Positions 1 through 7,444 of a stretch of DNA of 64,000 bases are shown one piece after another. The notes beneath the pieces were generated by a model, which was not told the origin of the DNA, made no database searches, and was given only the letters and a program-made list of their open reading frames with translations. The position numbers were made by a program, and so were the translations under genes. Origin of the DNA: Bacteroidales bacterium. GTDB taxonomy: Bacteria; Bacteroidota; Bacteroidia; Bacteroidales; P3. Position 1 is the first letter of the stretch. Each line of letters begins with the position of its first letter. The stretch spans positions 17,685 through 81,684 of the forward strand of contig JAFZPH010000005.1 of the NCBI GenBank assembly GCA_017550405.1. Reading direction: 5' to 3'.

Positions 1-476
1 CGGCCGCCGTCTGCGCCCTTTTTATCCTGGCACTCACCTCCTGCGGCCCAAAGACCCTCCTCGACGAGACACGCACCTTTCAGAACGACACCTGGATGCG
101 TTTCACTCCCGAACACTTTGACATCGAAGCCCCCAATTCCGAGGACTGCTATAACTTCACCGTCAGCGTGACGCTGGACACTTCGCGCTATCACGAGCCT
201 TCCCTCCCCATCATGCTCGAGATGGAGAGCCCCAACACCGAGAAGCGTACCCTCTTCAGCACACTCGTCCTCCGCAATGTGGAGGGCAACTTGCTCGGTC
301 ATTTCAACGACGACGGTACCCTGACCGTCACTCAGACCGTCCGCCAGTTCTACTTCTTCAACACTCCCGGGCATCATTCAGTGAACCTGAGCCAACGGAC
401 CAACAAATACGAAATCCACGGCATCAAGGCTCTCCATTTCAAAGTGGAAGAGGCCAAACTGGAATACCCGGAATAA
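1..476 (+). CDS. GldH-like gliding/T9SS lipoprotein, 5' end outside window
   Basis: The reading frame is open from base 3 to the stop at 474-476, so the gene begins upstream of the window. The first visible residues form the end of a lipoprotein signal peptide (AAVCALFILALTSC), with LTSC as the lipobox. The mature part has about 140 residues and is predicted to be a beta-rich periplasmic or surface domain. Its pattern (FQNDTW near the start, a central NVEGNLLG stretch, then a FFNTPGHHSVNLSQRT strand and a final GIKALHFKVEEA) resembles the GldH family of gliding-motility lipoproteins of Bacteroidota. The stop codon abuts the uvrC start with no spacer, so the two are probably co-transcribed. 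The family call rests on pattern recognition only; a generic lipoprotein is the alternative. Confidence 0.6.
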   Translation, partial: AAVCALFILALTSCGPKTLLDETRTFQNDTWMRFTPEHFDIEAPNSEDCYNFTVSVTLDTSRYHEPSLPIMLEMESPNTEKRTLFSTLVLRNVEGNLLGHFNDDGTLTVTQTVRQFYFFNTPGHHSVNLSQRTNKYEIHGIKALHFKVEEAKLEYPE

Positions 477-2297
477 ATGATTGACCGCTCAATCAACAAG
501 CATATCGACCGTATCGCCCTGCGGTTGAAGACCATCCCCGAGAATCCCGGCGTGTACCAACACCTCGACGAGTCGGGGACGGTTATTTATGTGGGCAAGG
601 CCCGCAACCTGCAGCGACGCGTCAGCTCCTATTTTTCCCACTACGAGGACAAGAGCGCTAAAATCAAGATGCTGGTGCGCCACATCTACGACATCCGCGT
701 CACGGTGGTGGCCACCGAGGTCGACGCACTTCTGCTGGAGAACAACCTCATCAAACGCTACCAACCCCGCTACAACAGTATGCTCAAGGACGACAAGTCC
801 TATCCCTACCTTTGCATCACCGACGAGGAATACCCACGCCTGCTCTTCACCCGAAACCGCAATATCAAAGGGCAATATTTCGGTCCCTACCCCAACCAGC
901 GTATCCTGCGCGAACTGCTGGACATCATCGACAACCTCTTCTCCTACCGCAAATGCAACAAGATGCAGAAGCGCCCCTGCATCAAACACCAGATAGGTCT
1001 GTGTAAAGCCCCTTGCGCGGGATTGCAGACGCACGAGGAGTATATGGCCGACATCAACGGTATCCGCAACATCCTCAAGGGCAATTTCTCCGACATTGTG
1101 GAGGAGATGAAGCACGAGATGCTTTCTTTGGCCGACCAGCTGCGTTTTGAAGAGGCCGAGATTGTGAAACGCCGCATCCGCCGCCTCGAGGAATACCAAA
1201 GCCGTTCAACAGTGGTGAATACCTCTGTCAAGGACGTGGATGTCTTCGGCATTGTCTCCGACGATAAGTATGCCTATGTCAACATGATGCGTATCAAGAA
1301 CGGTAGCATCATCTACAGTTTCTCGCACGAGGTGAAGAAACAGCTTGACGAGACCGACGAGGAGATACTCTCCACCGCCATTCCCACCCTTCACGAGCGC
1401 ACCGAAAGCACCGCCCGCGAGGTGGTGTTGCCCCTGCGCGTTTCCGACCTGCCTGAAGAATATCTCAAACAGACAGTCCCCACACGAGGCGACCGCCTGC
1501 AGCTGCTTGAGCTCTCCATTCGCAACGTCAAGGCCTACCAGCTGCAATGCCGCCACCAACGGGCCTTGGTCAATCCCGACGAGGGTGAGCTGCACCGCAA
1601 GCACCAGCACCTGTTGGAACGCATACAGAAGGCTTTGGCTCTGCCGATGTTGCCTGTCAACATCGAGTGCTTCGATAACTCCAACATACAGGGAGCCTAT
1701 CCCGTGGCAGCCATGGTGCGCTTCACCAACGGCAAACCCAACCGCAAAGAATATCGCAAATTCAACATCAAGACCGTCGAAGGCCCGGACGACTATGCCT
1801 CCATGGCAGAGGTCATCTTTAGACGTTACAAACGCCTCTCCGAAGAGGGACAGCCCCTACCCCAACTGTTGGTTGTCGATGGCGGTGCCGGACAGATGGA
1901 GGTGGCCCGTCAGGTCATCCAAGACCAACTGCATCTCGAAATCCCCATCGCAGGCCTTGCCAAAGACGACCGCCACCACACCTCCGAACTCCTTTATGGC
2001 TTCCCGCCGCAAGTCGTCGGACTCAAGCCCACCGACCCCCTCTTCCACATGCTGGAACAAATACAGAACGAAGTGCACCGCTTTGCCATCACCTTCCACA
2101 AAGACAAACGCAGCAAAGGCACCTTCCGCACCGCCCTCACCGACATCCCCGGCATCGGCGACAAGACCGCCCGCGACCTGCTCCTGAAATTCGGCAGCGT
2201 CAAAGAGGTACGCCTACAGACCGAAGCCGACCTAGCCAAAGTGGTAGGCCCCGCCAAAGCCAAAGCAATCCTCGCCTATTTCGCCACACAGCAATAG
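477..2297 (+). CDS. uvrC: Excinuclease ABC subunit UvrC
   Basis: UvrC makes both incisions around a DNA lesion in nucleotide excision repair, acting with UvrA and UvrB. The 606-residue protein has the full family layout. A GIY-YIG nuclease lies at about residues 20-100 (GVY at 25-27, YVG at 38-40). A four-cysteine cluster (C160, C168, C176, C180) matches the conserved UvrC cysteines. A UVR helical hairpin lies near 200-240, followed by an RNase H-like second nuclease (ECFDNSNIQG near 397) and a C-terminal helix-hairpin-helix tail (IPGIGDKTA, then KVVGPAKAKAI). The start ATG directly follows the stop of the upstream lipoprotein gene. Oddity: the last 131 bases, which encode the second half of the HhH tail, recur 833 bases downstream beyond a two-gene cassette. 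Confidence 0.97.
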   Translation: MIDRSINKHIDRIALRLKTIPENPGVYQHLDESGTVIYVGKARNLQRRVSSYFSHYEDKSAKIKMLVRHIYDIRVTVVATEVDALLLENNLIKRYQPRYNSMLKDDKSYPYLCITDEEYPRLLFTRNRNIKGQYFGPYPNQRILRELLDIIDNLFSYRKCNKMQKRPCIKHQIGLCKAPCAGLQTHEEYMADINGIRNILKGNFSDIVEEMKHEMLSLADQLRFEEAEIVKRRIRRLEEYQSRSTVVNTSVKDVDVFGIVSDDKYAYVNMMRIKNGSIIYSFSHEVKKQLDETDEEILSTAIPTLHERTESTAREVVLPLRVSDLPEEYLKQTVPTRGDRLQLLELSIRNVKAYQLQCRHQRALVNPDEGELHRKHQHLLERIQKALALPMLPVNIECFDNSNIQGAYPVAAMVRFTNGKPNRKEYRKFNIKTVEGPDDYASMAEVIFRRYKRLSEEGQPLPQLLVVDGGAGQMEVARQVIQDQLHLEIPIAGLAKDDRHHTSELLYGFPPQVVGLKPTDPLFHMLEQIQNEVHRFAITFHKDKRSKGTFRTALTDIPGIGDKTARDLLLKFGSVKEVRLQTEADLAKVVGPAKAKAILAYFATQQ

Positions 2298-2324
2298 GCA
2301 ATCCTGTTTCCTCTGATTTTATAA

Positions 2325-2624
2325 TCATTCCTCAGCCACGTGTGGCAAGGCCTCATCACTTACAGAATATTGAGGCACACCATACTCATACAACGTGTCG
2401 GATGGCAGGTCTATGCGGTCATTCCAATAGACACAAGTACGGCTGATATCCACCTGTGCCTGCTCCCATAGATGAGGAATCTGCTTCAACACACGAAACT
2501 CCTCAATCTGCTCAATATCCTCACCCACATCATATACCACCCTCCTGCCATCGTCAAACACAACCGAGAGACGATAATCAGGCAAAGTCTCAATGCTTTT
2601 TATGCGCGGAAGAGTATTCATCAT
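2325..2624 (-). CDS. DUF2442 domain protein
   Basis: A 99-residue protein with the DUF2442 pattern: an N-terminal strand (DYRLSVVFDDGRRVVYDV), a short helical middle, then VYWNDRIDLPSDTLYEYG near residues 65-82. The function is unknown. DUF2442 proteins are often encoded next to DUF4160 proteins, as here, and the pair is sometimes suspected of toxin-antitoxin-like behaviour, which is not established. The start overlaps the stop of the upstream DUF4160 gene by four bases, so the two are translationally coupled. The pair sits between uvrC and a second copy of the uvrC 3' end, which suggests it arrived as a cassette. Confidence 0.8.
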   Translation of the reverse strand: MMNTLPRIKSIETLPDYRLSVVFDDGRRVVYDVGEDIEQIEEFRVLKQIPHLWEQAQVDISRTCVYWNDRIDLPSDTLYEYGVPQYSVSDEALPHVAEE

Positions 2625-2884
2625 TCTAAAGGTGGAAGTTTATGTATTTGTTGAGTGTTCCACATATCTATGAGCGATTCGGCGTTAGCACTCAACCACT
2701 CTTGAACAAGTCGCTGTGCTTTTTCGGGCAGATCACCAAGAGTCATCTCAAATGTGTGAATGTCAAATACCCCCACATATTCATCATAGATAGCATGGAT
2801 ATGAGCAGGTTCGTGTTCTTTCGGCTTGAAGAACATCTTGATAATTATCCCATAAAAACGACAAATCTCAGGCATACTTATCAT
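2621..2884 (-). CDS. DUF4160 domain protein
   Basis: A small protein of about 87 residues beginning MISMPEICRFYGI. It matches the DUF4160 pattern: MPxIxRFxGI at the start, EPAHIHAIYDEYVGVFDI in the middle (the conserved HxHA.Y core) and a helical GDLPEKAQRLVQEWL segment. I chose the ATG at 2884. A TTG four codons upstream (2893) and the ATG at 2875 are alternatives, and most family members begin at the equivalent of MPEI. It is first in a two-gene unit with the DUF2442 gene and has a TAATTTTGC promoter core just upstream. Biochemical function is unknown. Confidence 0.8.
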   Translation of the reverse strand: MISMPEICRFYGIIIKMFFKPKEHEPAHIHAIYDEYVGVFDIHTFEMTLGDLPEKAQRLVQEWLSANAESLIDMWNTQQIHKLPPLE

Positions 2885-2896
2885 TCTTTTCAAAAT

Positions 2897-2927
2897 GCAA
2901 AATTACAATTTATTTTCCAATCATCAA
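2897..2927 (-). promoter_or_regulatory. Bacteroidota-type promoter of the DUF4160-DUF2442 pair
   Basis: On the minus strand, TTG (2927-2925) is followed after about 20 bases by TAATTTTGC (2905-2897), fitting the -33 TTG / -7 TAnnTTTG consensus. It lies a dozen bases before the chosen start. Confidence 0.55.
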
Positions 2928-2999
2928 GGAAAAAGAAAAAAAATCCACAACAGCAAGTACTCTTTGTTTGTTAGGGGTTGTTTGTTACGGGCGTCTTCA

Positions 3000-3130
3000 C
3001 CGCCCGCGACCTGCTCCTGAAATTCGGCAGCGTGAAAGAGGTACGCCTACAGACCGAAGCCGACCTCGCCAAAGTGGTAGGCCCCGCCAAAGCCCAAGCC
3101 ATCATCGCCTACTTCACCATGCAACAATAA
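3000..3130 (+). pseudogene. Detached second copy of the uvrC 3' end
   Basis: These 131 bases align without gaps to uvrC 2167-2297 (constant offset 833), with about a dozen substitutions (roughly 92% identity). Both copies end in the gene's stop codon (TAG in uvrC, TAA here). The first 34 bases are identical, and homology stops abruptly to the left. Most differences are synonymous. The few amino-acid changes (K to Q, L to I, A to T, T to M near the end) look like divergence between strains rather than decay. It has no start and no ribosome-binding context, so it is a remnant. It may be the original uvrC end, displaced when the DUF4160/DUF2442 segment inserted. Confidence 0.85.
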
Positions 3131-3132
3131 AA

Positions 3133-3160
3133 GTTGCAGGCAGTCTCCGCTGCCCGCAAC
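3133..3160 (+). terminator. Hairpin after the uvrC remnant
   Basis: An 11-base stem with one A-C mismatch (GTTGCAGGCAG / CTGCCCGCAAC) and a 6-base loop starts three bases after the remnant's stop codon. It is followed by a T-containing tract (AAGGTTTAACGTTTT). It could be the original uvrC terminator. Confidence 0.5.
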
Positions 3161-3181
3161 AAGGTTTAACGTTTTAATAAA

Positions 3182-4038
3182 TTAATTATCCTGAACGGGG
3201 CGTACAGAGTACCCGTAGTGGCGATTGTTGAATGGGTTCGCTACGGGGATAGTACTGCTGGCGAAACTCATCATGAACGCGCGACTCTCATCGCAGGGAT
3301 CGGACGACCAATATAGGCCGAATACACCTGCATATTCGACATAAGCGGAGTCGCGTTGGCCCGCTGCAGGCAGGAAGACTGCACCGGCATCTGCTCCCAC
3401 TGAGCAAGGGTGTAGCTGTTGAGTGTCCAATCCGGCGCAAAACCTGATGTGAGCGCACACTCCGAAGGCTGTGTCCAATTGTCAGGCAGAATAATCAATC
3501 CACCCACACCGTTAATGTTGCCAGCAGCAAATTTGGAGGAGGCATTGGGGCGTCCTTCAAGCAGGTAATACCATTCGGCACTGGTGAGTGTACGCCATAG
3601 GTGGGCTGCGTTGCCACCATTGCTGATGGGGTTGCAGCCCCAGTCCACGAAAGTGCTGAAGTCAGCATAGTCCATAGATCTCAATGTAGGGTTGTCGCCT
3701 GTGCCCCAACCGAAGAGGTCTATCCAACCACTATAGGTGGAACTGATATTGCTGTTATCACTTCCGCTGACATTACCTCCGTAATATCCATAACGATCGG
3801 CTGTTTGTGTACCTACATAATCGTACTGGTGTTCAGCAAACCGCCAAGTATTGGTGCTTGCTTGGTACTGTAGATTGCCCTGCGAGAAATGTACCTGTTT
3901 CGTTGCACTCACCGAGAACAGGCCTGGCAACCATCCTTCAGGGACAATAGGGGTAATTTCTTCTTTTTTACAGCCCACTGTCATCATCATAACGGCAGCC
4001 ATAAAACAGACCATCATTAATTTACTTATTCTCTTCAT
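3182..4038 (-). pseudogene. Frameshifted lipoprotein with FISUMP-like domain
   Basis: Starting at ATG 4038, the product has a lipoprotein signal (MKRISKLMMVCFMAAVMMMTVGC) and the same motifs as the intact gene at 33023-34033: QVHFSQGNLQYQASTNTWRF, STYSGWIDLFGWG, LWRTLTSAEWYYLL. Near base 3385 the frame breaks after WEQM. The expected continuation (DAGAVFLPAAGQR, YWSSDPCDESRAF, YGYSVRPVQDN) is in another frame, which ends at 3182. The indel lies in a non-homopolymer stretch, so simple slippage is not obvious; true decay or a sequencing error are both possible. The domain resembles the Fibrobacter succinogenes major paralogous domain seen in many Bacteroidota surface lipoproteins. It is the third gene after mntA-hepT on the minus strand. 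Confidence 0.75.
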
Positions 4039-4061
4039 ATTTATACTATTATTAAATATAG

Positions 4062-4433
4062 TTAGGATTGGGATTCCCATGCCTCCCAATCAATTGTATT
4101 TATGTATAGTTCAATTTGTTCTTTCAGTTGTGGTATCTCCGTGTGCAGCACAGCAAAAATCGTTTCATCGTCAACATTGAAGTATTCGTGAACCAGGAAG
4201 TTTCTCATTCCTGATATATTCCTCCATTCCACTTCCGGATGTGCCGCCTTAAACTCGTCAGTCAACATACGGGCGGCCTCTCCGATTATTTCAATGTTCT
4301 TCACTATACCATAATAACGGAGGACATCTTCGTGCAACTCACATTCAGCAAGACCGCCGGCATGTGTCTCCAGCCTCTCTATCGCCTCTGCGATATGGAC
4401 AATCCGCATCTTGTCTTTACTGAACTCTCTCAT
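4062..4433 (-). CDS. hepT: HepT-like RNase toxin (DUF86)
   Basis: A 123-residue all-helical protein of the HepT/DUF86 family. The family's RX4HXY active-site motif is present as RNFLVHEY near residues 80-87. HepT proteins are RNases that act as the toxin of HepT-MntA type toxin-antitoxin systems; the partner nucleotidyltransferase blocks them by AMPylating the tyrosine of this motif. Its start overlaps the end of mntA by 17 bases, so the pair is one translationally coupled unit. It lies in the accessory island with a broken lipoprotein gene downstream. The family call is strong; activity in this strain is inferred. Confidence 0.88.
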   Translation of the reverse strand: MREFSKDKMRIVHIAEAIERLETHAGGLAECELHEDVLRYYGIVKNIEIIGEAARMLTDEFKAAHPEVEWRNISGMRNFLVHEYFNVDDETIFAVLHTEIPQLKEQIELYINTIDWEAWESQS

Positions 4434-4713
4434 ACATCAAAACCCTGTCTTTTTCTACAGAGGGACGGGCAAAGGGCAAAAGACCTTTTTCTGTCACCAA
4501 ATCCACTTTTACTCCAAGCAAATCCTGCAAATCCAGCCTCATCCCACTGAGCATGAACAGCCCTACGTGGGCATCGCGGTCGGGAACAATCATAATGTCT
4601 ATATCGCTGTCAGGGCGTTGTTCCCCACGGGCATAGGAACCGAACACCCAAGCCTTCATTACCGGTCGGGTAGCAAAATAGTCGCTTATCTTTTGTGCCA
4701 ATTCCTTGTCCAT
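4417..4713 (-). CDS. mntA: MntA-like nucleotidyltransferase antitoxin
   Basis: A 98-residue minimal nucleotidyltransferase. The catalytic signature GSYARGEQRPDSDIDI (about residues 25-40) gives the GS motif and the two metal-binding aspartates of the DxD motif. A third acidic position fits VDLV near residue 72. In known HepT-MntA pairs this enzyme transfers AMP from ATP to the toxin and neutralises it. The gene comes first, followed by hepT with a short overlap. A promoter core (TATCTTTGC) lies immediately upstream, implying a very short leader. Confidence 0.88.
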   Translation of the reverse strand: MDKELAQKISDYFATRPVMKAWVFGSYARGEQRPDSDIDIMIVPDRDAHVGLFMLSGMRLDLQDLLGVKVDLVTEKGLLPFARPSVEKDRVLMYERVQ

Positions 4714-4720
4714 TTCATCT

Positions 4721-4746
4721 GCAAAGATACATTTTTTTTTTCAAAT
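4721..4746 (-). promoter_or_regulatory. Promoter of mntA-hepT
   Basis: On the minus strand a TTTG (near 4745) precedes an A-rich spacer and TATCTTTGC (4729-4721), a near-perfect Bacteroidota -7 element, eight bases before the mntA start. Confidence 0.6.
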
Positions 4747-4813
4747 ATCCACACTATAATCACCTCAACAACCCTATCTAACTACAAACAAGAACAATAA
4801 AGAACTTCCCTAA

Positions 4814-6115
4814 CTAATACAAGAAGTTATTGTAAGGATACCTCACCGCGTGGATTTTCTTCACCTCCTCGTACATCACATTCCGCAGCTCGTCGATATT
4901 CTCGCGGTTGGCGGCACTGATGAAGATAGTGTGCAGGGTGTCGTTCTTTTCCAACTGCCGAGCCATCCAGCTGTCTTGCAGCATCTCCAACGTCCAGTTG
5001 GCCTTGGTCATGGGCGTCAAGTCATCCTCCTCTTTCTCGATAAAGGTATAGGCGTCAATCTTGTTGAATACAAGGATAGTGGGCTTGTTGTTGGCTCCAA
5101 TCTCCTCCAATGTGCGATTCACAGCGTTAATCTGCTCCTCGTAGTCGGGATGGGAAATATCGACAATGTGCATCAGCAGGTCCGCCTCACACACCTCGTC
5201 CAACGTCGACTTAAACGACTCCACCAAGCCGTGCGGTAGCTTGCGGATAAACCCCACCGTGTCGGTGAGCAGGAATGGCAGATTGCCCAGCACCACCTTG
5301 CGCACCGTGGTGTCCAGCGTGGCAAACAGCTTGTTCTCAGCAAACACCTCGCTCTTGCTCAGCAGGTTCATCAGTGTCGACTTGCCCACATTGGTGTATC
5401 CCACCAGTGCCACACGCACCAGCGCCTCGCGGTTTTTGCGCTGTTGCACCTTCTGCTTGTCAATGTCTTTTAGTTTCTCTTTCAGCAGGGCAATCTTCTC
5501 GGTAATCAGTCGGCGGTCGGTCTCAATCTGTGTCTCGCCGGGACCACGCATACCGATACCGCCGCGCTGCCGTTCAAGGTGCGTCCACATGCGGGTCAAT
5601 CGAGGCAGCATATACTGCAACTGCGCCAGCTCCACCTGTGTCTTGGCGATACTGGTACGGGCGCGCTTGGCAAAGATATCCAGAATCAATGTAGTGCGGT
5701 CGAGAATGCGGCACTCAAACTCGCGCTCCAAGTTGCGCAGCTGTGCCGGCGACAGCTCATCGTCGAACACCAGGAAGTCGACATCCAGTGCGTTCTTGTA
5801 CTCCTTAATCTCCTCCAGCTTACCACTGCCCACGTAGGTACGCGTGTCGGGACGTTCCAGTTTCTGAATCACCTGTTTCGCAGGTATGCCACCGGCAGTG
5901 TCGAGCAGGAAAGCCAACTCATTCAGACACTCCTGTGTCCGTTCCATCGTCGTGCCACTGCTGCACACACTCACCAGGATCGCCTTCTCCGGCACCTCCT
6001 CGGTGCTGAAGGTGTTGCGCTCTTGAGGTGTTAGGCGTTTCTTGGGCAGTCCTTCTGCCTCCCACGCACCCGTGGGACTCTTCCATTTGCCGTGATTATT
6101 CGGTTTCCAACCCAT
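4814..6115 (-). CDS. hflX: Ribosome-associated GTPase HflX
   Basis: HflX is a translation-factor-class GTPase that splits stalled or stressed ribosomes. The 433-residue protein shows the N-terminal HflX domain (about residues 43-180, including TYVGSGKL at 93-100) and the glycine-rich linker GGIGMRGPGETQIETD (185-200). The G domain has G1 GYTNVGKS (239-246), G3 DTVG (285-288) and G4 NKID (351-354). The first 40 residues (MGWKPNNHGKWKS...) are longer than in typical homologues, and family similarity begins around VPEKAILV; no better downstream start is evident, so the ATG at 6115 is kept. It is the last gene of a minus-strand run parC - glycosyltransferase - hflX with 50-60 base gaps. Confidence 0.95.
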   Translation of the reverse strand: MGWKPNNHGKWKSPTGAWEAEGLPKKRLTPQERNTFSTEEVPEKAILVSVCSSGTTMERTQECLNELAFLLDTAGGIPAKQVIQKLERPDTRTYVGSGKLEEIKEYKNALDVDFLVFDDELSPAQLRNLEREFECRILDRTTLILDIFAKRARTSIAKTQVELAQLQYMLPRLTRMWTHLERQRGGIGMRGPGETQIETDRRLITEKIALLKEKLKDIDKQKVQQRKNREALVRVALVGYTNVGKSTLMNLLSKSEVFAENKLFATLDTTVRKVVLGNLPFLLTDTVGFIRKLPHGLVESFKSTLDEVCEADLLMHIVDISHPDYEEQINAVNRTLEEIGANNKPTILVFNKIDAYTFIEKEEDDLTPMTKANWTLEMLQDSWMARQLEKNDTLHTIFISAANRENIDELRNVMYEEVKKIHAVRYPYNNFLY

Positions 6116-6165
6116 GTATACGAATCTGCCGATACGTTAGTGCGAGAGTGATGTCGGCATTGCCA

Positions 6166-7386
6166 TCACCCTTTCTTGTCGCGGTTATTCCGTTCGTAGG
6201 CCACTTTGCTGACGCCTGCGCTGACCACCTTCTGCAGCACCTCTTCCAGTTTCTCCCCTGCGGCATCCCAGCTGTAGTTGTTCTGGACAAAGATATTGCC
6301 GTTTTCAGCCAGTGTTTCGCGCATGGCCGGATCGCGCAGCAACGAGATGATGTGTCCGGCAATCTGCTGTGGGGAGTTCCCCACCAGTATTTCACGACCC
6401 TCTTCGGCGCGGAGGGAGTCGTTAGCCAAGGGGGTAGTGACGCATGGCAGCCCCATCGCCATGGCCTCCAGTAGCTTGTTCTGCAGTCCCGACCCCGTCT
6501 GCATGGGGGCGGCGAAGATGCGTGCCGAAGCATAGCTCTGGCGGATGTCGTCCACATAGCCCGACACCGTCACCCGCTCGCTGGCCAACTGGCTGACCTT
6601 GTGTTTGGGGTAGGCACCGGCCAGCAGCAGTGTGGCATTCGGTAACTCCTTCCACACCAGCGGCATCACCTGCTCCACCAAGTACCGCGACGCATGCACA
6701 TTGGGCTCGTAGCGCATATTGCCGCAGAACACAATGTCGTATTTCTTTTCGCACTCGATGGGGTGGAAATACTCGAAATCAACCCCGTTGGGGATGATGT
6801 GTATGTCGCCATTCTTGCGGTGCGGGATGGCCTCGCTGTCGGTCTCGGAGATGATGGTGAGCGCATCGAAAATCCTGAACGAGTTATACTCCGTCGAGCG
6901 CAGCATCTTGAATTCGAAATGAAGGATATAATGCCACAGCCCGCGCGACTGGTCCATGCGCCGCTCGGTATTCATCGACAGGGCATCCTGAAAGTCCATC
7001 ACCTTCGGAATCGGCGAACGGCTCACCAGCGTCATCGTGCGCACCATCTGGCTGTAAAGCACATCGGGCATCACCTGTCGTTCGAACTTCTTGTAGCTGC
7101 GACGGGCTTTCAGCGAATCCCAGTAGCCTATCTGCAGCGACTTGGTGTACAGGTAGTTCCGCACAACATTCTTGTAATTGACCAGGCGTGGGGAATGCAC
7201 CACCCTGATGTCGCGGCAGAAAGGCTTCAGCTGCTCGATATGTTCGGGCAACACCTTGGTATGCGACACGCAGAAAAGATAGATCTCATTATGTTTGGCC
7301 AACTCCTTGATTTGATGATAGGCACGCAGTTTGTCGCCTTTCTCAAGCGGGTAAGGGAATCGGGGCAATACAACCAATATCTTCAT
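6166..7386 (-). CDS. GT4-type glycosyltransferase
   Basis: A 406-residue GT-B fold glycosyltransferase. The N-terminal acceptor domain starts MKILVVLPRFPYPLEKGDKL, the opening typical of the sugar-transferase subgroup once named with PEP-CTERM/exosortase systems (Stp1-like). The C-terminal donor domain carries IHIIPNGVDFEYF near residue 200 and the nucleotide-sugar motif GSGLQNKLLEAMAMGLPCVTT near 310-330, with the conserved E-x7-type glutamate region. It probably transfers an activated sugar in cell-surface polysaccharide or glycolipid synthesis; the substrate cannot be read from sequence. It is flanked by parC and hflX with short gaps, with no other polysaccharide genes nearby. Confidence 0.85.
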   Translation of the reverse strand: MKILVVLPRFPYPLEKGDKLRAYHQIKELAKHNEIYLFCVSHTKVLPEHIEQLKPFCRDIRVVHSPRLVNYKNVVRNYLYTKSLQIGYWDSLKARRSYKKFERQVMPDVLYSQMVRTMTLVSRSPIPKVMDFQDALSMNTERRMDQSRGLWHYILHFEFKMLRSTEYNSFRIFDALTIISETDSEAIPHRKNGDIHIIPNGVDFEYFHPIECEKKYDIVFCGNMRYEPNVHASRYLVEQVMPLVWKELPNATLLLAGAYPKHKVSQLASERVTVSGYVDDIRQSYASARIFAAPMQTGSGLQNKLLEAMAMGLPCVTTPLANDSLRAEEGREILVGNSPQQIAGHIISLLRDPAMRETLAENGNIFVQNNYSWDAAGEKLEEVLQKVVSAGVSKVAYERNNRDKKG

Positions 7387-7444
7387 AATCTCAATCGAAA
7401 TGTGAATAACAAACTATATCTTATTACTTCTTTAATTCATAGCA

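Noticed and set aside
2968..3177. 69-codon plus-strand frame over the uvrC remnant
   Set aside because: It reads the remnant in a different frame from uvrC and gives an Arg/Pro-rich nonsense peptide.
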